Assembly (NCBI GenBank): GCA_958348225.1
Contig: CATVYG010000001.1
Span: forward strand, 1-64,000
DNA from: an uncultured Collinsella sp.
GTDB lineage: Bacteria; Actinomycetota; Coriobacteriia; Coriobacteriales; Coriobacteriaceae
Reading direction: 5' to 3'
Length of the DNA: 64,000 nt
The notes under the pieces were generated by a model, which ran no database searches, was not told the origin of the DNA, and worked only from the letters and a program-made list of their open reading frames with translations. The position numbers were made by a program, and so were the translations under genes. This document shows positions 50,933 through 57,696 of this stretch, piece by piece. The stretch's first letter is position 1. Each line of letters begins with the position of its first letter.

Positions 50933-51565
50933 CTACAGCGTGCCCCTCTGGCGAGCCTGCTCAATCTCTTCGAGGGCCTCGGCGGGGGTGAACGAACAGG
51001 TGCCGTCGCCGAGTTTGATTACCTGGATATCGTCGCCGGCGTAGACCTCTCCGCCCTTTAGTACCACGCCGAAAACGCCCTCGTGGGGAAAGATGCAGTC
51101 GCCGGCGAGATAGTAGATGGCACAGCGTGTGTGGCAGACCTTGCCGATTTGGCTGATTTCGACAAGCACCTCGCTGCCAAGCTTGAGCTGTGTGCCCAAG
51201 GGGAGCGAGAGCAGGTTGATGCCCCGGGTTGTGAAGTTCTCTCCAAAGTCACCCTTGCGCACATCGAGTCCGCGGGCCTGCGCCGTCTGGATGGACTCTG
51301 CGGCCAAAAAGGAAACCTGACGGTGCCAATGCCCGGCGTGTGCGTCGGAGGCGAGGCCAAATTGCTCTATAACGGTGTCGTGTCCATCGGCGACGGGCGA
51401 CTTGCGCGTGCCCTTGCGTGCCGACGTGTTGATCGAGACGATGCGGGCGGGTCCGTTGTAGGCGTCGTTTGCCGTGCACAGGGGAGCGGTCGCTTTCGCA
51501 CGTTCCGCCAGCTCGCGCCTCGCGGCATTGAGGATGGGATTATCGGTCGGATGGTCTTGGGGCAC
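50933..51565 (-). CDS. MOSC-domain protein
   Basis: 210 residues. ARIVSINTSARKGTRKSPV near 42, FGLASDAHAGHWHRQVSFLAAESI near 68, GDFGENFTTRGINLLSLPLGTQLKLGS near 105 and ISQIGKVCHTRCAIYY near 137 (conserved Cys region) identify the MOSC fold, a sulfur-carrier relative of the molybdenum-cofactor sulfurase C-terminus. Stand-alone MOSC proteins (YiiM-like) handle toxic N-hydroxylated compounds or sulfur transfer. No molybdopterin genes adjoin, so its role is open. Confidence 0.88.
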   Translation of the reverse strand: MPQDHPTDNPILNAARRELAERAKATAPLCTANDAYNGPARIVSINTSARKGTRKSPVADGHDTVIEQFGLASDAHAGHWHRQVSFLAAESIQTAQARGLDVRKGDFGENFTTRGINLLSLPLGTQLKLGSEVLVEISQIGKVCHTRCAIYYLAGDCIFPHEGVFGVVLKGGEVYAGDDIQVIKLGDGTCSFTPAEALEEIEQARQRGTL

Positions 51566-51799
51566 GTGTGCGCCTTTCGCTCGAGGATGTCAATACGCTG
51601 AATCCTACAACAACGGTAGGTTCATTGCCCATTGTCATACAACGGTGGGCGCCGTCTTCGTGCTGGCCTTCGTGCTGGACGATTACGTCGATTGCCATAG
51701 ATACGGTGGAGCTTTGGGCGCCGGCGGCTTGGCACGCTAGAATAAATCAGTTGCGCAAAGACCGCCCGTTGTGTGGGCAGTTCATGATAGGAAGTTTCC

Positions 51800-53056
51800 A
51801 TGGCATTGCAATTTACAGAGCGCGAGTTCATTCCCGTGCTGCTCGGTGGCGACATCAACGCCTATTCGGTGGCGCGCGCCTTCTACGAGGAGTACCAGGT
51901 CAAGAGTCTGGTCTTTGGCAAGTATCAGACGGGTCCCGCGTACCGCAGCCAGATTATCGACTACACGCCCAACGTGGATATCGACACCATGCCCGTGATG
52001 CTCAAAACCGTCAACGGCATTGCCCAAGCGCATGCCGACAAGACGATTGTCCTTGTGGGCTGTGGCGATAACTATGTCGCTCTCGTGGCTCAAGCCAAGG
52101 ATGCTCATGAGCTGGCGGATAACATCGTCGCTCCCTACGCGCCCTACAGCATGCTCGAGCAGTGCCAGAAGAAGGAGATCTTCTACGAGCTGTGCGAGAA
52201 GCATGGCGTGCCCTATCCGCACACGTTTACCTTTACCAAGACGATGCTCAATGCCCAGGGTGAGGCGCCTGCCGAAGTGCTCGACCAGATCGATTTTCCT
52301 TACCCGATGATTCTGAAGCCTTCTGACGGCATCATGTGGTGGCAGCACGAGTTCGAGGGCCAGAAGAAGGCCTATGAGATTGCCGACCGCGCCGAGCTGG
52401 AACAGGTCATTCGCGATTCGTATGCCAGCGGCTACACCGACGACCTGATCTTGCAGGATCGCGTGCCCGGCAACGACGAGTACATGCGCGTGCTCACCAG
52501 TTATTCCGACCGCAACGGCAAGGTGCGCATGATGTGCCTGGGTCACGTGCTGCTCGAGGAGCATCAGCCCCACGGTGTCGGCAACCATGCCTGTATCATT
52601 ACCGAGCCCAACGACGAGCTCATGGGCGGCGTGCGCAAGTTGCTCGAGGACCTTCACTTTGTGGGCTATTCCAACTTTGACGTTAAGTACGACGAGCGCG
52701 ACGGCTCGTTTAAGTTCTTCGATTTCAACACGCGCCAGGGCCGCAGTAACTACTACGTCACTAACAGTGGCTTTAACGTTGCCAAGTATGTGGTGGACGA
52801 GTATGTGTTCAACCGTCCATTTGAGCCGGAGTTTGTGACGGCTCAGGACGAGGCCCTGTGGATGGTCGTCCCCATGGGCGTCGTCGACAAGTACGTCAAG
52901 GATCCCGAGCTGCGCGCTAAGGTGCATCGCCTGGACAAGGAAGGCAAGGGCGCCGACCCTTCGTTTATGAAGGGCGACTTTGTCTTTAACCGCTGGCTGC
53001 GCATGTGGCACACCAAGCTGCGCCACTTTAAGCTGTTCAAGACGTATTACAAGTAG
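51800..53056 (+). CDS. ATP-grasp carboxylate-amine ligase, D-aspartate ligase-like
   Basis: 418 residues. VLLGGDINAYSVARAFYEEYQVKSLVFG is the pre-ATP-grasp start; LCEKHGVPYPHTFTF near 133, YPMILKPSDGIMWWQHEFEGQKKAY near 170, DLILQDRVPGNDEYMRVLTSY near 213, VGYSNFDVKYDERDGSFKFFDFNTRQGRSNYYVTNSG near 290 give the ATP/Mg site. Enterococcus D-aspartate ligase (Aslfm) has this organisation and adds D-Asp to the peptidoglycan diamino acid. An Asp/Glu racemase gene follows 84 bp downstream, which would supply D-Asp. The acceptor is inferred. Confidence 0.8.
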   Translation: MALQFTEREFIPVLLGGDINAYSVARAFYEEYQVKSLVFGKYQTGPAYRSQIIDYTPNVDIDTMPVMLKTVNGIAQAHADKTIVLVGCGDNYVALVAQAKDAHELADNIVAPYAPYSMLEQCQKKEIFYELCEKHGVPYPHTFTFTKTMLNAQGEAPAEVLDQIDFPYPMILKPSDGIMWWQHEFEGQKKAYEIADRAELEQVIRDSYASGYTDDLILQDRVPGNDEYMRVLTSYSDRNGKVRMMCLGHVLLEEHQPHGVGNHACIITEPNDELMGGVRKLLEDLHFVGYSNFDVKYDERDGSFKFFDFNTRQGRSNYYVTNSGFNVAKYVVDEYVFNRPFEPEFVTAQDEALWMVVPMGVVDKYVKDPELRAKVHRLDKEGKGADPSFMKGDFVFNRWLRMWHTKLRHFKLFKTYYK

Positions 53057-53140
53057 ATGAGCGCGGCGCCCGTCCGGTTTGCATCGGGCGGGCGCGGGTA
53101 TGATACGCGCAATTGCGCAAGCGTCACCAAGGAGGCGGCG

Positions 53141-53887
53141 ATGGAAAAGCTGGGAGTTATCGGCGGCATGGGCGCCGAGGCCACGTCGTATTACTACGAC
53201 CAGGTGGTGCGTCATACGGCTGCTGCCTGCGATCAGGAACATATCGACATGGTGGTGCTCTCCAAGTCGACCATGCCCGACCGCACGCTGGCCATTAAGA
53301 CCGGCGAGCATGCCAAGCTGCTGGCGACCATGAAAGAGTGTACCCAGGCACTCGAGTCGCTGGGCTGTGCGCACATTGCTATTCCCTGCAACACGTCACA
53401 CTACTTCTACGACCAGATCCAGTCGTTTACGAAGGTGCCGATTATCCACATGCCGCGTGAGTCGGTGCGCTATGCTCTGGCCGGTGCGGTGATGGGGGAG
53501 TGCGAGTTCGACCCCAACCTGAGTATGCCGGCCGAGCCGGTGCACAAGATTGGCATCATGGGCACCGACGGAACCGTGGGCGCGGGCGTCTACGGCCGCG
53601 AATGTAAGGCTGCGGGTGTTGAGGTTGTCTATCCCAGCGAGAAACGTCAGAACGATGTGATGTCGCTTATCTACGATGATGTGAAGGCCGGACGTGAGCC
53701 CGATATGGATAAGTTCGACCGCGTGATGTGGGAGTTCGCCCGTAGCGGCTGCGACCGCGTCATTCTGGCCTGCACCGAGCTCTCGGTGCTGCAAAAGTAC
53801 CGAGAGATGCCCGAGATCACCCTCGACGCCATGGATGTCCTGGTGCGCGAATCCATCATCCGCAGCGGCGCCCCCTACCGCCTCTAG
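53141..53887 (+). CDS. Aspartate/glutamate racemase family protein
   Basis: 248 residues; ATG 53141 behind AAGGAGGCGG. KLGVIGGMGAEATSYYYDQVV at the start, the first catalytic Cys in AIPCNTSHYFYDQI near 87, IGIMGTDGTVGAGVYGREC near 147 and the second Cys in VILACTELSVL near 210 give the two-Cys PLP-independent racemase. AspRs typically share the PCNT/ACTEL pair. With the neighbouring D-Asp ligase it probably supplies D-Asp for the wall bridge. Confidence 0.88.
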   Translation: MEKLGVIGGMGAEATSYYYDQVVRHTAAACDQEHIDMVVLSKSTMPDRTLAIKTGEHAKLLATMKECTQALESLGCAHIAIPCNTSHYFYDQIQSFTKVPIIHMPRESVRYALAGAVMGECEFDPNLSMPAEPVHKIGIMGTDGTVGAGVYGRECKAAGVEVVYPSEKRQNDVMSLIYDDVKAGREPDMDKFDRVMWEFARSGCDRVILACTELSVLQKYREMPEITLDAMDVLVRESIIRSGAPYRL

Positions 53888-53898
53888 CTTCCGACCCG

Positions 53899-53930
53899 CC
53901 AAAAAGGGACAGGTTAATTTTGGTAGGTTT
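53899..53930 (+). repeat. GGGACAGGTT-family single arm
   Basis: AAAAAGGGACAGGTTAATTT then TGGTAGGT, nearly identical to one arm of the inverted repeat at 11578-11640. Confidence 0.65.
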
Positions 53931-53946
53931 TATCTGGTGAAACAGT

Positions 53947-53985
53947 AAAGGCCTCGGCTCGTTTGGTGCGAGCCGAGGCCTTTTG
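53947..53985. terminator. Bidirectional terminator
   Basis: AAAGGCCTCGGCTCG-TTTGGTG-CGAGCCGAGGCCTTTT between the racemase and the converging ECF operon: a perfect 15-bp stem. Confidence 0.93.
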
Positions 53986-54012
53986 CGTTGGGCGGTTGCT
54001 GTCGGTGGTGAA

Positions 54013-54759
54013 CTAGAACAGGAAGCCGATGGCGATGGGGGCGATGCTGACGATGAGCACGGCGATGTCCAGGCCCTTGATGGGGTAGCGCTTGTACGAG
54101 CTGGCGCGCGTACGCAGATAGAAGCCGCGCTGTTCTGCCGCCAAGGCTGTGGCATCGGTCTTGCCCACGCTCGAGATGAGCAGTGGCACGCACAGTGGCA
54201 GCATGAGCTTAAGCTTCTTGATGGGGTTCTTGGTGTCGTACTCGACGCCGCGTGCGGTCTGCGCCTCCATGATGGCGTTCATCTCCTGACCAAACACCGG
54301 CACAAAGCGCAGCGCCGTGGTAAAGGTGAAGGCATAGCGATACGGTACGTGCAGCACCTCGACGCAGGCGTTGGCAAGGTCGTTGAGCTTGGTCACCATG
54401 AGCATGAGGATGAGTGGTAACGCCACACCCAGTAGGCGCAGACAGGCCTTCGATCCTGTGATGAGGCCCGTGTCGGTGATAAAGCCCCACACCACGTTGC
54501 CATCGCGCATAAAGGCCAGCTGGAGCACCAGCATGATAAGCGCGAGCGGGATCAGCAACTTGAGCAGCGAGAACAGACAGTCGACGACGCCGGCATAGGC
54601 GCCCAGCGCAAGGGTGAGTGCCAAAAAGCCCAGCAGCGCCACGTAGGTGTCGGACAAGAAGATGCCGACGATGATGGCGGCGGCGAGGCCCAGTTTGACG
54701 ACGGGGTTCAGGCGATGCAGTAGCGTATCGCCCGGCATGTAGTCGATGACGTTAACCAC
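54013..54759 (-). CDS. ecfT: ECF transporter T component
   Basis: 248 residues from GTG 54759, which overlaps the ecfA stop by 8 bp in the usual coupled arrangement. Four to six membrane helices (LGLAAAIIVGIFLSDTYVALLGFLAL, LLKLLIPLALIMLVLQLAFM and others) and the coupling motifs ARG in MEAQTARGVEYD near 176 and ALAAEQRGFYLRTR near 212 contact the ATPases. It forms the energy module with the fused ATPase upstream. Confidence 0.93.
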   Translation of the reverse strand: MVNVIDYMPGDTLLHRLNPVVKLGLAAAIIVGIFLSDTYVALLGFLALTLALGAYAGVVDCLFSLLKLLIPLALIMLVLQLAFMRDGNVVWGFITDTGLITGSKACLRLLGVALPLILMLMVTKLNDLANACVEVLHVPYRYAFTFTTALRFVPVFGQEMNAIMEAQTARGVEYDTKNPIKKLKLMLPLCVPLLISSVGKTDATALAAEQRGFYLRTRASSYKRYPIKGLDIAVLIVSIAPIAIGFLF

Positions 54760-56503
54760 GGTGGACCATCTCCTTGGTAATTCGAACGACATCGGTGACC
54801 TCGCTCACCTGCGCAAAAGCGGGCGAGACGGAAGATGCCAGACGGCGCGAGAGTTCAATAACCTGGGGAGGCTCCACGTAGGCACGCCGCATGAGATCGA
54901 TGTTCGAGAATAGCTCGTGCGTGCGGCCGCGGTCGAGGATGCGACCGTCGGCCATCACCACGATGCGCTCGGCAAAATCCGAGACGACTTCCATATCGTG
55001 GCAGACCATGATAACGGCGCAACCACGCTCGGCCATGGTGCGCACCGTTTCCATGACGGTCATGCACTCGCGGTAATCAAGGCCGCTCGTGGGCTCGTCG
55101 AGCACGACGATCTTGGGCTCTACGACCACGACAGAGGCGAGTGCCACCATCTGGCGCTGACCGCGCGAAAGCGAGAAAGGCGCCTCATCGGCAGGCAGGC
55201 CAAAGCGGTCGATGACGAGCTGGGCGCGACGCAGTGCCTCGGCACGGTCGATGCCGGCAAGCTCCAGGCCAAAAGCCACCTCGTCGAGTACGGTGTCCTT
55301 GCAGATCTGGCGGTCGGGGTTTTGGAAGAGGGTTGCGACTTCGCGGGCGATGCGGCTCGTGGGAACGGCTGCGGTATCCAGTCCCGTGACGCGCACGCTG
55401 CCCGAGGCGGGCTTAAGCAGGCCTGTGAGCAGCTTGGTGAGCGTGGTCTTGCCGGCACCGTTCTGGCCGACGATGCCCACGAGCTCGCCGGGATAGAGGG
55501 TCAGGTTGAGGTCGTGGACGGCGGCGCCGCCATTGGGATAGGCAAACTCGACATGGTCGAAGGTGAGTACGGGTTCGGCGTCCTTGGCATGCGGACGCAG
55601 CGACGGTGCATGCGGGGAACCGGTGGGCGTCTGGGCTTCGATGGCCGCGTGTGCGGGGTCGACGATGCCCGAAATCAGGCGCTCGGCCTCATCGACATCC
55701 AAGCAAGGGGTACCGCTTACCAGGCCATCGGCCTCGAGGCTATTGAAGATGCGCGTGACGCGAGGGCAGTCGACGCCGATGGCACGGAGCTCGTCGGTAT
55801 GCGCGAAGACCTCGTGTGGCTCGCCCTGCAGCGCGATTTCGCCATGGTTGAGCACGAGCACGCGGTTGCAGTACTCCGAAAGCAGGGCGACCTTTTGCTC
55901 AACGACGACGATGGTGATGCCGAGTGCACGGTTGGCCTCACGCAGGGTCTCGAAAACCAGCGTGGAGCTGGCGGGGTCGAGTGCCGCGGTGGGCTCGTCG
56001 AGAACCAAGACGCGCGGACGCATGGCGAGAATGGCGGCGATGGCCACTTTTTGCTTCTGTCCGCCCGAGAGGGTGGCGATCTCGCGGTCGCGCAGGTCGC
56101 TGATGCCGACGGTCTCGAGCGTTTCGCTCACGCGCTGCTCGATCTGGTCGTGGGGAACGCCAAAGTTCTCGAGGCCAAAGAGCATCTCGTCCTCGACGAC
56201 CGAAGCGACCATCTGCGTGTCGATATCCTGCAGCACACTGCCGACGATTTGCGACACGTCGGTGAGCGAGACCTCGCAGGTGTCGTGGCCGTCAACCATG
56301 ACGGACCCAAAGAACGTGCCGGTGTAGTGGTGGGGCACGGCACCCGACAGGCAGGCGGTAAGCGTGGACTTGCCGGCACCCGAGGGCCCGATGATGCCGA
56401 TGAAATCTCCCTTGTTCACGCTGAGCGAGATGTGGCTGAGCGCCTGCTCGGTCTGCGTGCCATAGGAGAACGAGACATCGTCGACGTTGATGATCGTTTC
56501 CAT
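54752..56503 (-). CDS. ecfA: ECF transporter fused A-A' ATPase
   Basis: 583 residues with two ATPase cassettes. First: Walker A GPSGAGKST near 39, signature LSGGQKQKVAI near 143, Walker B VLVLDEPTAALDP near 165. Second: Walker A GQNGAGKTT near 344, variant signature LSRGQRQMVAL near 443, Walker B IVVLDEPTSGLD near 465. Many actinobacteria fuse EcfA1 and EcfA2 like this. Transcribed S-A-T on the minus strand; a 213-bp gap with two hairpin elements separates it from the S gene. Confidence 0.94.
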   Translation of the reverse strand: METIINVDDVSFSYGTQTEQALSHISLSVNKGDFIGIIGPSGAGKSTLTACLSGAVPHHYTGTFFGSVMVDGHDTCEVSLTDVSQIVGSVLQDIDTQMVASVVEDEMLFGLENFGVPHDQIEQRVSETLETVGISDLRDREIATLSGGQKQKVAIAAILAMRPRVLVLDEPTAALDPASSTLVFETLREANRALGITIVVVEQKVALLSEYCNRVLVLNHGEIALQGEPHEVFAHTDELRAIGVDCPRVTRIFNSLEADGLVSGTPCLDVDEAERLISGIVDPAHAAIEAQTPTGSPHAPSLRPHAKDAEPVLTFDHVEFAYPNGGAAVHDLNLTLYPGELVGIVGQNGAGKTTLTKLLTGLLKPASGSVRVTGLDTAAVPTSRIAREVATLFQNPDRQICKDTVLDEVAFGLELAGIDRAEALRRAQLVIDRFGLPADEAPFSLSRGQRQMVALASVVVVEPKIVVLDEPTSGLDYRECMTVMETVRTMAERGCAVIMVCHDMEVVSDFAERIVVMADGRILDRGRTHELFSNIDLMRRAYVEPPQVIELSRRLASSVSPAFAQVSEVTDVVRITKEMVHRG

Positions 56504-56524
56504 GGATACCTTTCATAGTCATTG

Positions 56525-56562
56525 GGGACAGTCTTAAATGACCAGTTGTTTAAGACCGTCCC
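56525..56562. repeat. Hairpin in the ecfS-ecfA gap
   Basis: GGGACAGTCTTAAA (56525-56538) pairs with TTTAAGACCGTCCC (56549-56562), one mismatch. GGGACGGTCTT recurs at 56579-56589. It starts with the GGGACA signature of the other intergenic repeats in this window. Confidence 0.7.
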
Positions 56563-56609
56563 AAAAAAGCTCGTTGTTTGGGACGGTCTTTGGTGGTGAA
56601 GCACGGAGA

Positions 56610-56710
56610 CGGCTTTACGAGGGGCCCCAGGTTGGCGCGAAAGAGGAACGAAGCGTACTTGGGCACGCGAGCGACGAATGAACGCCAAGATGGGGTGGCT
56701 CGTAAAGCCG
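56610..56710. repeat. Variable-arm/conserved-core element, copy 2
   Basis: Arms 56610-56637 and 56683-56710 are near-perfect complements (CGGCTTTACGAG / CTCGTAAAGCCG at the ends, GGTTGGCG / CGCCAAGA inside). They enclose a 45-nt core at 56638-56682. The core matches copy 1 at 38 of 45 positions (shared CGAAAGAGGA, GAAGCGTACTT, CGACGA). It starts 7 bp after the ecfS stop, between two genes read in the same direction. Confidence 0.78.
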
Positions 56711-56716
56711 AACGGG

Positions 56717-57289
56717 TTAGTTGAGCCTAAGGGCCTTCTGGATGGGCAAGTAGAGGGCGCCGACCAGAATGGCGTTAAAGACGGCGGTCATGGCGACGAC
56801 GGGCAGCATAGCGGCGGCGAGCTCGCCGACCACGCCGAGCATGGCCATCTTGATGACCATGAAGATGACGCCGGAGACAAAGGTGGTCAGGAAGGTTGCG
56901 ACAATGGCGATCGCGGGCTTGACCTGTCCGTTCTTGCCGGCGGCATTGACGATGCCGGCCATGAGCATGGCGGCGATGCCCTCGGCGGCAAAATCAACGA
57001 ACGGCGAAGTGGTGGTGATCTGGATCACGGCAGCCGAGATGAGGCCAATGACGAGCGCCTGGCCGATGTTGGGGCGAACGACCAGGATGGTGAGGCAGAA
57101 GGCCGAGATGATGAACTCGGGGCTGATCATGCCGCCCGAGATGCCTGAGATGGCCTTGCCGACGGTGAAGTTGAGGATGAAGCCGGCGGCGAGCAGGATG
57201 GCAAGCAGGACGAGGGCGCGGACATCGAGTTTGCCACGGTCGGCGGTCTGGACGGTGCGGGGCTGGGTGGCGGTGGTGTTCTGAGACAT
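56717..57289 (-). CDS. ECF transporter S component, probably tryptophan-specific
   Basis: 190 residues; ATG 57289, AAAGGA 8 nt upstream. About six membrane helices: ALVLLAILLAAGFILNFTVGKAI, GMISPEFIISAFCLTILVV, ALVIGLISAAVIQI, GIAAMLMAGIVNAA, AIAIVATFLTTFVSGVIFMVIKMAML, MLPVVAMTAVFNAILVGALYL. S components bind the vitamin or amino acid and dock on the A-T module encoded downstream. The substrate cannot be read from the protein, but the transcript starts with a leader peptide carrying three Trp codons and a terminator, which points to tryptophan. Confidence 0.85.
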   Translation of the reverse strand: MSQNTTATQPRTVQTADRGKLDVRALVLLAILLAAGFILNFTVGKAISGISGGMISPEFIISAFCLTILVVRPNIGQALVIGLISAAVIQITTTSPFVDFAAEGIAAMLMAGIVNAAGKNGQVKPAIAIVATFLTTFVSGVIFMVIKMAMLGVVGELAAAMLPVVAMTAVFNAILVGALYLPIQKALRLN

Positions 57290-57366
57290 GGTGAAAATCC
57301 TTTCGGAATGGGAGTGCAAGAGAAAAGCGGAGGCGCGTGATGCGAATGCGATCGGGCTCGAGATAG

Positions 57367-57397
57367 AAAAAGGCCCCCGGTCGAAACCGGAGGCCTT
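57367..57397 (-). terminator. Attenuator terminator of the Trp-ECF operon
   Basis: Minus-strand AGGCCTCCGGT-TTCG-ACCGGGGGCCT followed by TTTTTCT, 78 bp before ecfS and 37 nt after the leader-peptide stop. A CGGTCGA segment in the leader (57440-57446) is complementary to TCGACCG (57378-57384) within it and could act as antiterminator. Confidence 0.85.
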
Positions 57398-57433
57398 CCA
57401 ATCACCTAGAGCGCAAAAACAGGCGTGAGGGAC

Positions 57434-57502
57434 TCACCGTCGACCGATCGTATTCGCATCACGCCACCACCAGTTGTTGAGAGACTTCATCGCGTTCTTC
57501 AT
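57434..57502 (-). CDS. Tryptophan leader peptide (22 residues)
   Basis: ATG 57502 lies 8 nt after AAGGAG; the frame runs 22 codons to TGA at 57434. It reads MKNAMKSLNN, then WWW at residues 11-13 (57464-57472), then RDANTIGRR. GGCGTGA (minus strand, 57459-57465), overlapping the last Trp codon, pairs with TCACGCC (57422-57428), giving the classical 1:2 pause hairpin around the stop. The terminator follows. When charged tRNA-Trp is scarce, a ribosome stalled on WWW would block 1:2 and favour read-through into ecfS. Confidence 0.88.
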   Translation of the reverse strand: MKNAMKSLNNWWWRDANTIGRR

Positions 57503-57696
57503 GTCGGTGGCTCCTTTCGTGATGCCATGGTACGGTCGCACCTAGTTGCTGTTGCGCTGCACTATAGCACAGCAAAGTGTGTGCGGGGAAATCTTTTTTG
57601 AAAAGATTTCAGGCGGGTTTCCCGTCGGTCAAAAGGCGGGTTAAGCGGGCGAGCCTGCCATTGCTGCCTTGCCCGCTCAGCTAGGACATGAGGGCC
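57503..57696. promoter_or_regulatory. Promoter region of the Trp-ECF operon
   Basis: AT-rich stretch with a minus-strand TATAGT at about 57551-57556 and an AAATCTTTT/AAAAGATTT inverted repeat at 57591-57611. A weak GCGGGC/GCCCGC hairpin at 57645-57678 lies behind the facing dipeptidase stop. Exact -35 is unclear. Confidence 0.4.

Noticed and set aside
51782..53374. 530-codon minus-strand frame opposite the ATP-grasp ligase and racemase
   Set aside because: Spans two well-supported plus-strand genes and the gap between them; composition typical of an antisense shadow.
57290..57560. T-box riboswitch upstream of the ECF S gene
   Set aside because: No T-box specifier stem or TGGNACCGCG-type sequence is present; the translated WWW leader with pause hairpin and terminator explains the region.
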